Part shown: positions 14,157-22,135 of the stretch, piece by piece | Layout: every line of letters begins with the position of its first letter | How positions within the stretch are numbered: position 1 is the first letter of the stretch | NCBI GenBank assembly: GCA_029573015.1 | Contig: JAKQHK010000064.1 | Location: 1-33,992 of the forward strand | DNA length: 33,992 nucleotides | From: a bacterium | GTDB taxonomy: Bacteria > Patescibacteriota > CG2-30-54-11 | Reading direction: 5' to 3' | Notes under the pieces: model-generated | Databases searched by the model: none | The model's input: only the letters and a program-made list of their open reading frames with translations | What the model was told of the DNA's origin: nothing | Position numbers and translations under genes: made by a program

Positions 14157-15749
14157 ATGCAAGCAGGATTGTTTATCTCACGGGATAACGGACGGATCAG
14201 CGAAACCATTGATACTGGCTGGCTTGCAGCCCAGTATGCGCATCTCGCTGTGGTGCATGAATGTGACGATTTTTTTTCTGAGGCTGATTATGCGGACATA
14301 CTGAAAATAGTCAGTGACCGGCAACTGGACAGCGTTATTTTTGCTGGCAATTCCCCGAAGCATTTTGAGCGGGTTGAATTCGGTTCACGTATGATTGAAA
14401 AATTGATTGACGCTGGCTTGAATGAGAATGCCATCGCCTATGCGAATATTCGTGAGCAGGTAGCATATCCGCACCGCGGGACACGTGAAGCCGCAACTCA
14501 GAAAGCTAAACTCCTCATCGATGTAGCGCTAGCCCGTCTGGAAAACAGCCATCAGGTAAAAAATATTTCTGTTTCACCCCACCGTTCCGTTGCGCTGATC
14601 GGCGTTACTGCCGGTTCAGTCGTGGCTGCGAACCAGCTCATCCAGAAAGGGTATGATGTCTATATCATTGACAAGAAGAATACGCTGAGTCATGAGCTGG
14701 AAAACGATGCGGTGCGTCCGTTCTGGGCGGCTATCCGGTCTGCAAAAAAAATGCATTACTACCCGGGGACTGATGTCAGGGATGTAGCCGGCTGGTGCGG
14801 AGATTATTCCATCACGCTGCTGCATCCGGACGGGAGTGAGGAGTTATGCACCTGTGGCGGTATACTATTGAGTGTCAACGGTCACCATGAATGGATTAAA
14901 GATTTACGTCCCATCCTCCAGCTTGATGTGGATGATACCGGCTTGCTGAAGAGCAGGGAAAAAGCATTGATCAGCGGGCAGACCAAAGATGAAGGTGTCT
15001 GGTTCATCCCGTATGTGGAGGGAGCCGGATTTGATCATGAGATGAGCAGCGCGAGCATGGCAGTTCTATCACTGACGACCATCCTTGATCAGAATGCCAT
15101 TGAGCATCCGGTACATGTTTCAGAAGTTGACCCAGCGGTGTGCGGAGGATGTGGGACATGCGTGAAAACCTGCGCTTTCGCAGCAGCCAGTCTGGATGTA
15201 GGCAAAAAACTGTCCTCGGTGGATCCCCGACGCTGCAAGGGATGCGGGAACTGCGTGGTTTCCTGCCCTACGGGAGCGCGCGACCTGATCAATTATCCTG
15301 AGAAATATATTTTTAAAGCGATCGACATATTGAGCCAAGGAATCCCCGGCGATACAAATCCCCGGATCCTTGCCATCCTGTGCAATGGGTGTGGTTATCC
15401 GGCATCTGATGCCACTGGTGAGCTGGCTGTTGATGAGGAGCAGTATCGCTATCCAACCAATATCCTACCTTTGCGAGTTGAATGCGGTGGCAATGTCGAT
15501 ACCCAGTATATCCTCATGGCATTGCAGCGGGGATTCGATGGCGTTGCCGTGACCATCTGCCGGGACGGTCATTGCCATCATATCGTCGGCAATGTCGATA
15601 TGGAACGTCGTTTGAGCTTGTTCCGCGAGGTTCTGCGTTCCCGTGCTATCCAGCCGGAACGCATGCGGATCATTAAGGTGTCTCCGCATGAGGGAGAAAT
15701 TTTTAGCCAGGAAATCAATACATTCGTTCAGGATATCAAGTCGCTTTAG
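14157..15749 (+). CDS. HdrA-like/MvhD fusion, hydrogenase electron-transfer subunit
   Basis: Links the hydrogenase to other redox partners. Residues 1-138 resemble the HdrA N-terminal domain, clearest at ANIREQVAYPHRGTREAATQKAKLLI. About 143-172 is the flavin-type Rossmann start, VALIGVTAGSVVAANQLIQKGYDVYIIDKK, but two of the three glycines of GxGxxG are lost. Residues about 323-375 are a 2[4Fe-4S] ferredoxin (CGGCGTCVKTC, CKGCGNCVVSCP). Residues 400-530 are an MvhD/FlpD domain keeping CNGC, VECGG and CRDGHCHH for a [2Fe-2S] cluster. Cysteines I recall in HdrA proteins near 'CSPRMHE' and 'REHCSW' are Asn and Val here. It starts 8 bases after AAGGAGG. At 530 residues it is shorter than an HdrA plus MvhD would be. 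Confidence 0.9.
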   Translation: MQAGLFISRDNGRISETIDTGWLAAQYAHLAVVHECDDFFSEADYADILKIVSDRQLDSVIFAGNSPKHFERVEFGSRMIEKLIDAGLNENAIAYANIREQVAYPHRGTREAATQKAKLLIDVALARLENSHQVKNISVSPHRSVALIGVTAGSVVAANQLIQKGYDVYIIDKKNTLSHELENDAVRPFWAAIRSAKKMHYYPGTDVRDVAGWCGDYSITLLHPDGSEELCTCGGILLSVNGHHEWIKDLRPILQLDVDDTGLLKSREKALISGQTKDEGVWFIPYVEGAGFDHEMSSASMAVLSLTTILDQNAIEHPVHVSEVDPAVCGGCGTCVKTCAFAAASLDVGKKLSSVDPRRCKGCGNCVVSCPTGARDLINYPEKYIFKAIDILSQGIPGDTNPRILAILCNGCGYPASDATGELAVDEEQYRYPTNILPLRVECGGNVDTQYILMALQRGFDGVAVTICRDGHCHHIVGNVDMERRLSLFREVLRSRAIQPERMRIIKVSPHEGEIFSQEINTFVQDIKSL

Positions 15750-15777
15750 TTCCCACCTATCATACCAAGGAGTGATA

Positions 15778-16680
15778 ATGCCAGATAAAGTAACTGTCGC
15801 GACGACTTGGCTGCAAGGCTGCTCCGGCTGCCATATCGCCCTGTTTGACCTTGACGAGGAGCTGCTTGATGTGTTGGAGATTATCGATCTCAAAGCTGCG
15901 CCCGTCATGGATGTGAAGCAGCTGCCCGATGTTGATATCGGCCTCGTCGAAGGATGCGTTGCCAATGACGACAACGAAGAAGTTCTAAAACACATGCGGG
16001 AAAAATCAAAGAAGCTAGTGGCACTCGGTACGTGCGCCTGCTTCGGCGGAATATGCGGATTACGCAACCTGTACCACTTGCATGACGTGTTGGAGCGCGG
16101 GTATGTCACGACTGAAAGCACGGTTGATGGACATATTCCCCAGAGCGCTGATATACCCAAACTCAAGGAATACGTGCGGCCGATCGATCAGGTGGTAAAA
16201 GTTGACGGGTACATCCCAGGCTGTCCGCCATTGCCCGAGCTGATCAAGGAAGGTCTTCTCGCGCTTACGCGCGGCGAACTGCCCGAGATCAAGACTCGCA
16301 ATCTCTGCGAGGAATGCACCCGCAAGAAATCGAAAATGCTCACTGCGACGCGCGATTACCTGACAGCCGCGGTCTGCTCTCCCAATGAGCTTGAGGAAAT
16401 TGACCCCCATGTCTGCTTTCTCGAGCAGGGGGTTCTGTGCATGGGACCGGCTACCCGGGAAGGCTGCGATGCCCGTTGCCTTCATGGCAATATGCCCTGC
16501 CGGGGCTGCATGGGACCGACGCCGGATGCCCAGGAGCAGGGTGCCAAGATGATCAATGCACTCTCATCGATTCTGCCGGCAGGCGCGCTTATGTTCCAGG
16601 AAGATGTCGTCGGAGTCGGGTACCGGTATTCCATGCCGGTATCGATATTCCCGCATCTGTCAAATAAAAAGAAGGAGTGA
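15778..16680 (+). CDS. [NiFe] hydrogenase small subunit, MvhG-like
   Basis: Carries the iron-sulfur relay from the active site. The N terminus WLQGCSGCHIALFDLDEELLDVL holds the CxxC ligands of the proximal cluster, followed by EGCV, LGTCACFGGICG and GYIPGCPP, the remaining proximal ligands. The C-terminal part has two further cysteine groups (CEECTRKKS; CMGPATREGCDARCLHGNMPCRGCMGP) matching medial and distal clusters of group 3 enzymes. No Tat signal is present, so it is cytoplasmic. AAGGAG lies before ATG 15778; the track start at 15643 is inside the previous gene. The large subunit follows after six bases. Confidence 0.94.
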   Translation: MPDKVTVATTWLQGCSGCHIALFDLDEELLDVLEIIDLKAAPVMDVKQLPDVDIGLVEGCVANDDNEEVLKHMREKSKKLVALGTCACFGGICGLRNLYHLHDVLERGYVTTESTVDGHIPQSADIPKLKEYVRPIDQVVKVDGYIPGCPPLPELIKEGLLALTRGELPEIKTRNLCEECTRKKSKMLTATRDYLTAAVCSPNELEEIDPHVCFLEQGVLCMGPATREGCDARCLHGNMPCRGCMGPTPDAQEQGAKMINALSSILPAGALMFQEDVVGVGYRYSMPVSIFPHLSNKKKE

Positions 16681-16686
16681 TGAGCC

Positions 16687-18111
16687 ATGAGCAATACGAT
16701 AACCATTGCCCCGGTCACCAGGGTGGAAGGTCACGGGAAAGTTACGATCCATATGAATGATGCCGGCGAGGTGGAGGAGTCCCACTTCCATGTCGTGGAA
16801 TTCAGGGGCTTTGAAAAATTTTGTGAAGGCCGTCTGCTTTCCGAGATGCCGGTGATTACTACCCGCGCCTGCGGCATCTGTCCGGTCAGCCATCATCTCG
16901 CTGCTGCCAAAGCCTGTGATGACGCGCTTGGTGTAGAGATACCGCCTGCAGCCAAAAAGCTTCGGGAACTCATGCATATGGGTCAGATGATGCATTCGCA
17001 CGCACTGCATTTTTTCTTTTTAGCAGCACCGGATTTCATCCTCGGACCTGATGCTGATCCGGCGATGCGCAATGTCGTCGGCCTGGTCGGCGCTGATCCG
17101 GAACTGGCAAAAAAAGCCATTACCCTGCGTCGTATCGGACAGGAAATCGTCACCCGGGTGGGCGGGAGAAAAATCCATCCGGTTACGGCGATTCCCGGAG
17201 GCATGAGCAAGCCGCTTACGCATGAGGAACGCTATGAGTCCTTGCAGGAAATCGACGAAGCGATATCGTTAGCCCAGCTCGGCCTGGAGGTCGGCAAGAG
17301 TTTGTTTGAGAAGTATGCTGATCTGATACCGAATTTTGCAGTGATCAAAACGAATTATATGGGACTCGTGAAGAAGGATAATCTGGAATTGTATGATGGC
17401 ACATTACGTCTGATCGATGCCGAAGGCAATGAGCTGGAACAGTTTGATCCAAAGGATTATCTCAAACATATCGGTGAGCATGTTGAGGACTGGTCATACT
17501 TGAAATTTCCTTTTTATAAAAAGCTCGGCTGGCCGAATGGCGTGTATCGCGTTGCTCCCTTAGCACGGTTGAACGTTGCCAAAAGCATCAGCACTCCGCT
17601 CGCCAATCAGGAGCTGAAGGTCTTCAAAAAGCTTGGTAATGGCGGGCCGGTGCATGAGACGCTCTATTTCCACTATGCGCGTTTGATTGAACTGCTCTAT
17701 GCGGCCGAGCGTGCCAAGGAGCTTCTCGAGGACGATGAGATCGTAAGCAAGCATGTCCGGGTGAAAACCGAACGCAAAGAGGGTGAGGGTATTGGGGTCA
17801 TAGAGGCACCTCGCGGGACGCTCATTCACCATTATCAAGTAGATGCCATGGGTAAAGTCGTTAAAGCTAATTTAATCGTGGCGACGATTCATAACAATCC
17901 CGCCATGGATCGGAGTGTTAATGAGGTAGCCAAAAAGTTCGTAAAAGGAAATCAGATCAGCGAGGGAGCGTTGAACATGGTGGAAATGGCTGTCCGCTGC
18001 TATGATCCGTGTTTGTCCTGCGCCACGCATGCTGTCGGGCAGATGCCTTTGTCCCTCGAGCTGTACGATGCAGGGGGAACGCTTGTAGATGTTATCGAGA
18101 AAAGGAGTTAA
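16687..18111 (+). CDS. [NiFe] hydrogenase large (catalytic) subunit, MvhA-like
   Basis: Contains the Ni-Fe active site. The N-terminal ligand motif is [11 protein letters not shown] (RxCGICxxxH, about residue 57) and the C-terminal one is DPCLSCATH (about 440). After that His an extension of about 25 residues ([16 protein letters not shown]...) follows, the segment removed by the maturation protease encoded two genes downstream. Together with the MvhG-like and HdrA/MvhD-like neighbours the enzyme fits group 3c. All nickel-ligand cysteines are intact, so it should be catalytically competent. No hyp maturation genes are in the window. Confidence 0.95.
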   Translation: MSNTITIAPVTRVEGHGKVTIHMNDAGEVEESHFHVVEFRGFEKFCEGRLLSEMPVITTRACGICPVSHHLAAAKACDDALGVEIPPAAKKLRELMHMGQMMHSHALHFFFLAAPDFILGPDADPAMRNVVGLVGADPELAKKAITLRRIGQEIVTRVGGRKIHPVTAIPGGMSKPLTHEERYESLQEIDEAISLAQLGLEVGKSLFEKYADLIPNFAVIKTNYMGLVKKDNLELYDGTLRLIDAEGNELEQFDPKDYLKHIGEHVEDWSYLKFPFYKKLGWPNGVYRVAPLARLNVAKSISTPLANQELKVFKKLGNGGPVHETLYFHYARLIELLYAAERAKELLEDDEIVSKHVRVKTERKEGEGIGVIEAPRGTLIHHYQVDAMGKVVKANLIVATIHNNPAMDRSVNEVAKKFVKGNQISEGALNMVEMAVRCYDPCLSCATHAVGQMPLSLELYDAGGTLVDVIEKRS

Positions 18112-18113
18112 GC

Positions 18114-18350
18114 ATGGATTACCAAACTGCAGCCACGACGGTGGTCAAGCCCAAGCTGGAAGAAATTTTTGGTGCCATGCTGGGAGGAGCGATTTTCACT
18201 AGCGGTTTTGTTGCTGCCCTGAAAGGCGCGGATGACAAGGATAAAATGCGCATTCTTGTAGAAGCAGTCTGTACCAATCAGCAGGTGCTTGCCATGTGGG
18301 GGGATGCGCAGACCGCCAACCAGAAGAACCAGTGGCTGGCGCTCGTTTGA
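18114..18350 (+). CDS. 78-residue protein between hydrogenase and its protease, unknown
   Basis: A small helical protein (MDYQTAATTVVKPKLEEIFGAMLGGAIFTSGFVAALKGADDKDKMRILVEAVCTNQQVLAMWG). It begins three bases after the large-subunit stop with AAAGGAG before the ATG, and its stop overlaps the start of the protease gene, so it is clearly part of the operon. It has one cysteine, no metal motif and a mildly hydrophobic middle. A chaperone or assembly factor for this hydrogenase is a guess. The track start at 18009 lies within the large subunit gene. Confidence 0.8.
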   Translation: MDYQTAATTVVKPKLEEIFGAMLGGAIFTSGFVAALKGADDKDKMRILVEAVCTNQQVLAMWGDAQTANQKNQWLALV

Positions 18351-18817
18351 AACCGGATATTTTATGCATCGGTTACGGTAATATTCTCAAGCAGGATGAC
18401 GGACTCGGTCCGCAGATTATCCAGAGACTGCAGGCTGAGTCTTTTGCTGGACAGGAAACTGTTACCTATCTAGATGTCCCCCAGCTTGACATCGACCTCA
18501 CGGAGATGTTGGCAAACGTAAGGCTGTCGATATTTATCGATGCCCGTATGGATGACCAGCAGGAATTGGTGATTGTGAACCAGATAGAACCCGCTGAAGA
18601 GCAGGTTGATTACGCTCATTCTACGCATACCATGGATATACCGTCACTTTTACAAATCACACAGGAGTTATACGCTAGGGTGCCGTTGTGTTACATAGTG
18701 CTGCCAAAGGGTTTTTCTTTTGAAATCGGTGATGATCTGACAGAGCAGGGAAAGCTTGCTGCTGCGGCAGCAGTTGATGCAGTCACGCAATTGATCGGCA
18801 AGCATCTGCACGTGTAG
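18347..18817 (+). CDS. Hydrogenase maturation protease (HycI/HyaD family)
   Basis: Cleaves the C-terminal extension of the large subunit after nickel insertion. ILCIGYGNILKQDDGLGP is the family opening, with the metal-sensing Asp; FIDARMDDQQ and AHSTHTMDIPSLLQIT provide the further acidic residue and histidine of the family. The only reasonable start is TTG at 18347, overlapping the TGA of the previous gene as TTGA; this gives 156 residues, normal for the family. The track start at 18296 would add a leader with no relation to the family. It is the last gene of the operon. Confidence 0.9.
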   Translation: MKPDILCIGYGNILKQDDGLGPQIIQRLQAESFAGQETVTYLDVPQLDIDLTEMLANVRLSIFIDARMDDQQELVIVNQIEPAEEQVDYAHSTHTMDIPSLLQITQELYARVPLCYIVLPKGFSFEIGDDLTEQGKLAAAAAVDAVTQLIGKHLHV

Positions 18818-18854
18818 TACAGAAATAGCTTGTTTGAATGATAAAAATATGTTT

Positions 18855-18891
18855 AACTAGTTATGAATTATAATTCATAACTAGTTTTTTT
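18855..18891 (+). terminator. Perfect 32-bp palindrome plus T-tract: terminator and/or operator
   Basis: AACTAGTTATGAAT-TATA-ATTCATAACTAGTT (18855-18886) is exactly self-complementary and followed by five T. It would end the hydrogenase transcript. It also contains TATAAT at 18869-18874 and ends eight bases before the DUF134 ATG, which has no visible ribosome site, so it could equally be the promoter/operator of a leaderless regulator transcript. Confidence 0.8.
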
Positions 18892-18893
18892 GT

Positions 18894-19388
18894 ATGCCCA
18901 GACCGCATTCACCCCGCTGCATTGCATTTAAGCCCGGCACCACCTACTTCAAACCGTGTGGCGTGCCGTTGGCCAGTATAGAAAAGATCGCCCTAACCCT
19001 TGATGAAGTCGAGGCGTTACGCCTGGCTGATCTGGAAGGCGGCAAACAGTCTGAATGCGCGAAGAGTATGGAAGTATCGCAGGCGACTTTTTTTCGTATT
19101 TTACAATCAGCGCGACATAAAGTCGCGCAAGCTCTAACGCAGGGGAATGCCATAGAATTAAAAGGAGGTACAGTCATCATGCCAAATAGAGACGGAACCG
19201 GACCGGTTGGCGGAGGATTCGGACGGGGCAGGGGAAAAGGTTTCGGTAGAGGAGGGGGACAGGGAGCGCCAGGCACCTGCAAGTGTCCGCAGTGCGGTCA
19301 CGAAGTTGCCCACACGCGGGGCACGCCCTGTGTCAAGCTGAAATGTCCGAAATGCAAGATCCCGCTGGTACGCGGGGATATCACATAA
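18894..19388 (+). CDS. DUF134-family DNA-binding protein fused to a Gly/Arg-rich zinc-ribbon tail
   Basis: Residues 1-95 are DUF134 (UPF0251): MPRPHSPRCIAFKPG..., then a sigma70 region 4-like helix-turn-helix (LTLDEVEALRLADLEGGKQSECAKSMEVSQATFFRILQSARHKVAQAL). Residues 96-165 are a different module: MPNRDGTGPVGGGFGRGRGKGFGRGGG and a pair of zinc ribbons (CKCPQCGHEV...CPKCKIPLV). The second module normally occurs as a separate small protein in this neighbourhood; a strong ribosome site lies just before its Met. The protein may control this cofactor cluster or the hydrogenase genes; the adjacent palindrome is a candidate target. Confidence 0.88.
   Translation: MPRPHSPRCIAFKPGTTYFKPCGVPLASIEKIALTLDEVEALRLADLEGGKQSECAKSMEVSQATFFRILQSARHKVAQALTQGNAIELKGGTVIMPNRDGTGPVGGGFGRGRGKGFGRGGGQGAPGTCKCPQCGHEVAHTRGTPCVKLKCPKCKIPLVRGDIT
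19179..19388 (+). CDS. Possible separately translated zinc-ribbon protein (internal in-frame start)
   Basis: AAAGGAGGTACAGTCATCATG gives a near-perfect Shine-Dalgarno sequence inside the DUF134 gene, in the same frame. Translation from 19179 would yield a 69-residue protein beginning MPNRDGTGP, the usual start of the stand-alone homologous small proteins. Both a fused and a free product may therefore be made. Confidence 0.55.
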   Translation: MPNRDGTGPVGGGFGRGRGKGFGRGGGQGAPGTCKCPQCGHEVAHTRGTPCVKLKCPKCKIPLVRGDIT

Positions 19389-19411
19389 TAGACCATTTAC
19401 TAGAGAATACT

Positions 19412-19714
19412 ATGAACAGGCGCTGGCGCCTCATTGCCTTGATATACATAGCAGGAATACTCGTGTTTGCCTTCTGGCAGCATGCACGGTTACTGGAGCA
19501 GGCTTCGTGTTGCGGTGTCCGGGGAGACTATTATCAATACTACTTTCCATTTCCGGTGGTGCGGTCATCAGCGCTTTCAGATATCGGAGGATTGCCTGCT
19601 CGTAACATGTGGATGCATGTATTGGCAGATCTGGTGATTCCTGTGGGATTGGTTTTGTCTTCAAAGAAGCTTCGATTGATTACATCTATTAGACGCAGGG
19701 AAACTCAACAATGA
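19412..19714 (+). CDS. Small membrane protein, unknown function
   Basis: A 100-residue protein with an N-terminal membrane helix (RLIALIYIAGILVFAFW), a short loop with a CC pair (EQASCCGVRGDYYQYYFPFP) and a second helix (MHVLADLVIPVGLVLSS). No family is recognised. The start at 19412 is chosen because the track start at 19283 overlaps the previous gene; the ribosome site is poor. Its stop overlaps the Mrp-like gene by four bases, so it is translated with it. Confidence 0.65.
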   Translation: MNRRWRLIALIYIAGILVFAFWQHARLLEQASCCGVRGDYYQYYFPFPVVRSSALSDIGGLPARNMWMHVLADLVIPVGLVLSSKKLRLITSIRRRETQQ

Positions 19715-20442
19715 TCAAGAACACTATTCTAGTCATGAGCGGCAAGGGTGGGGTCGGCAAGACGACTGTGGCGGTCAATCTGGCTGCTTGGCTGGTCAGC
19801 AGCGGCACGACCACCGGTTTGCTGGACGTAGATATCCACGGTCCGAATGTGCCACTCATGGCTGGTGTCAGCACGGCGCGCTTGCAGGTTGAGAATGAAA
19901 AAATTACACCAGTTGTGCTCGAGAGCGGGCTCCGCGTCATGTCTATTGCCTTTCTTCTCGAAAACGCAGACAGTTCGATCATCTGGCGGGGGCCGATGAA
20001 GCACAATGTCATCAAACAGTTCGTCGAGGATGTTGCCTGGGGCGATCTGGATTACCTGGTGATTGATTTTCCACCCGGCACCGGAGACGAGTGCATCAGC
20101 GCCGCCCAGCTTATCCCGAGCGGACGGAGCGCCGTCATTGTTTCCAGTCCCCAGCAGGTATCCCTGCTGGACTGCCGCAAGTCTATCGATTTCTGCAGGC
20201 AGTTTCAGATTCCGGTCATCGGGTTGATAGAAAACATGTCAGGCGAACTATTCGGCGAGGGAAGCGTGGCAGCGCTCGCCGCAGCGCAAGGTGTTCCGTT
20301 CCTTGGCAGTTTGAGCATGGATCGCAGCATAACACTTGCGGGAGACAGCGGCGAACCGTTTGTCCTCGGTACCTCCCCGGCTGCGACGCGGTTTCAGGAT
20401 ATAGCTACCCGGATCAGTCTGTACTGTGAGGAGAAAAAATGA
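19711..20442 (+). CDS. Mrp/NBP35-like P-loop ATPase without the CxxC motif
   Basis: A 243-residue MinD-superfamily ATPase. The deviant Walker A MSGKGGVGKTTVAVNLA, the DVDIHGPNVPLM segment and DYLVIDFPPGTGDE are the Mrp/NBP35 signatures. In the iron-sulfur carriers of this family ENMSGFxCPHCG provides the bridging cysteines; here the text reads ENMSGELFGEGSVAAL with no cysteine pair, so it cannot hold the usual shared [4Fe-4S] cluster. A C-terminally shortened, non-carrier role is inferred. It overlaps both neighbours by four bases (ATGA), in a tightly coupled operon. Confidence 0.9.
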   Translation: MIKNTILVMSGKGGVGKTTVAVNLAAWLVSSGTTTGLLDVDIHGPNVPLMAGVSTARLQVENEKITPVVLESGLRVMSIAFLLENADSSIIWRGPMKHNVIKQFVEDVAWGDLDYLVIDFPPGTGDECISAAQLIPSGRSAVIVSSPQQVSLLDCRKSIDFCRQFQIPVIGLIENMSGELFGEGSVAALAAAQGVPFLGSLSMDRSITLAGDSGEPFVLGTSPAATRFQDIATRISLYCEEKK

Positions 20443-20819
20443 AAATTGCTGTCAGTGCCGCAGGCACAACCATAGAGGATCAGATGGATGAGCGATTCGG
20501 ACGTTGTCCGTACTTTCTCCTCGTCGAAACAGTTGACGGAGTGATCAAGGATGTCATCGTTACGCCCAACGAGGGAGCGATTGAGGGTCATGGGGCAGGC
20601 TTGAAAGCGGTCGCCCAGCTGGGCGAGCTTGGGGTGGAGGCAGTGATTACCGGTAATCTTGGTCCGAATGCGTTCAATGCTTTGGCCCAGATGCACATAT
20701 CGGCCTACTGCGGGAGTGGTTACGCCACTATCAAGGCGGCGGTGGAAGCCTTACAGTCAGGAAAACTGCCGGAAATTTCCCAGAGCCAACAGGCGCATCA
20801 CGGCATGGGTGTGAACTAA
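20439..20819 (+). CDS. NifX/NifB-type iron-molybdenum-cofactor-binding domain protein
   Basis: A 126-residue protein of the dinitrogenase FeMo-cofactor binding family (Nitro_FeMo-Co). Features are MKIAVSAAGTTIEDQMDERFGRCPYFLLVE, the ribonuclease-H-like fold, and EAVITGNLGPNAFNALAQMHISAYCGSGYATIKAAVEAL. No nitrogenase genes are nearby; in many anaerobes such single-domain proteins accompany MinD-like ATPases and are thought to bind iron-sulfur or metal cofactors. The gene starts four bases before the stop of the Mrp-like gene. Confidence 0.92.
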   Translation: MKIAVSAAGTTIEDQMDERFGRCPYFLLVETVDGVIKDVIVTPNEGAIEGHGAGLKAVAQLGELGVEAVITGNLGPNAFNALAQMHISAYCGSGYATIKAAVEALQSGKLPEISQSQQAHHGMGVN

Positions 20820-20832
20820 ACAGGGGAATACG

Positions 20833-21678
20833 ATGCAGATCGCAGTTACCGGTGGTAAGGGGGGAACAGGCAAGTCAACCATTGCTACAGCGCTTGCTCT
20901 GGCTTTGGCAAAAAAGTCGCGCGTCCTGCTCATGGACGCGGATGCGGATTGTCCCAATGACCATTTACTTTTAGGCATGGAGCGCCAACAGATCAAAATA
21001 GTCGAACAGCGCATACCGGTCTGGAATATGCAGACCTGCACCAAGTGCGGAGCCTGTGGTCCGGTATGCAAGGCGAATGCCATCGTGTCTGTGACAGGGC
21101 ATGAGCCTTTTTTTTCTTCGCCACAGTGCCACGGGTGCGGAGCATGCGCGCATAACTGTCCGACGGGAGCGATCAGCTGGGGCGCCAAGGAAATCGGCAC
21201 CATTTATTCAGGAAAATCTGGTGCGGTTGATTTGCTTTCAGGCGAACTCAAGGTCAACGAACCGGCGTCGGAGCGGATTATTCAGGAAATGAAACAGCTG
21301 GTTAATCAGAAAAAAACAGCGTATGACCATGTAATCATCGATACCGCAGCCGGGACGCATTGTGATGTCATCGCCGCCCTGGAGGGGGTTGAACATGTTT
21401 TGGCTGTAACCGAACCGACACCACTCGGGGCGCATGACCTCGAGCTCATACTTGAGTTGACTGCAGCTATGCGGCTTCCAAGCAGTATCATTATTAATCG
21501 TTATGAGGAAGGTCGGGATGACCTGATCGCTCCGGTGGCTGAGCGCCACAAAATAGAGATTAAGGCGCGGGTGCCGTACAGCGAGGAGATCGTTCGCTCC
21601 TACGCCCGGGGAGAGTCGATCAGTCATCCGGTTATCGACAGTCTCGCGCGAGGATTGGATGCTTCTTTCGGTTCGTAG
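20833..21678 (+). CDS. MinD-superfamily ATPase with inserted ferredoxin domain (first of two)
   Basis: A 281-residue P-loop ATPase. Walker A is GGKGGTGKSTIATAL, followed by LMDADADCPNDHLLL. Between residues about 60 and 120 is an inserted 2[4Fe-4S] ferredoxin: CTKCGACGPVCKANAI and CHGCGACAHNCPTGAI. The Walker B-like part is DHVIIDTAAGTHCDVIAAL, then VTEPTPLGAHDLELIL. This architecture (a P-loop ATPase with ferredoxin insert) occurs in pairs in many strict anaerobes; function is not established, but redox-coupled ATPase activity in cofactor delivery is plausible. Confidence 0.93.
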   Translation: MQIAVTGGKGGTGKSTIATALALALAKKSRVLLMDADADCPNDHLLLGMERQQIKIVEQRIPVWNMQTCTKCGACGPVCKANAIVSVTGHEPFFSSPQCHGCGACAHNCPTGAISWGAKEIGTIYSGKSGAVDLLSGELKVNEPASERIIQEMKQLVNQKKTAYDHVIIDTAAGTHCDVIAALEGVEHVLAVTEPTPLGAHDLELILELTAAMRLPSSIIINRYEEGRDDLIAPVAERHKIEIKARVPYSEEIVRSYARGESISHPVIDSLARGLDASFGS

Positions 21679-21727
21679 ACCCTGAGGTTTTTATCAAACG
21701 TATTAATTATTTACTAATGGAGAATGT

Positions 21728-22135
21728 ATGGCAACCATTACCGCCAAACACGCAGGGGACATGCTGTTCGATGTGACTGTTGGCAAGCATACCATCCAGA
21801 TGGATGTACCTGACAGTATGCATGGCAAGGATCGGGCGATGACACCTCCTCAGGTGACCATCGCTTCTCTGGCTGGCTGCATTGCCGCGTTTGTCACGAA
21901 TTATTGCCGGAATGCCGGGATTGATGCGACTGATCTATCTGTTGATGTGTCATTTGATAAAACTGAGCAACCTTCCTGCCTGACCAATATGAAAGCTACC
22001 ATACATATTCCGCATGGGGATATTGCCGGCCGGGAGAATGCCATCCTTAAGGTTGCGAACAGCTGTCCGGTGCATTACACCCTATGCCATACAGACAGTA
22101 TAGCTATTGCGCTCGCGGAACAGGTTGTATTATGA
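21728..22135 (+). CDS. OsmC-family protein
   Basis: A 135-residue protein of the OsmC/Ohr-like family. The two family cysteines are in ASLAGCIAAFV and NSCPVHYTL, and MTPPQVTIASLAGC is the usual run-up to the first. OsmC members reduce organic peroxides or bind thiol-linked ligands, and those within cofactor clusters may serve a thiol-related role. AATGGAG lies before the start. Its stop overlaps the ATG of the next ATPase by four bases. Confidence 0.92.
   Translation: MATITAKHAGDMLFDVTVGKHTIQMDVPDSMHGKDRAMTPPQVTIASLAGCIAAFVTNYCRNAGIDATDLSVDVSFDKTEQPSCLTNMKATIHIPHGDIAGRENAILKVANSCPVHYTLCHTDSIAIALAEQVVL

Noticed and set aside
15465-16166. 233-codon minus ORF opposite the hydrogenase genes
   Set aside because: Antisense to the HdrA-like and small-subunit genes; low-complexity Ser-rich translation.
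14157-18111. Complete HdrABC heterodisulfide reductase complex
   Set aside because: Only an HdrA-like protein is present; no CCG-domain HdrB or HdrC is encoded in the window.
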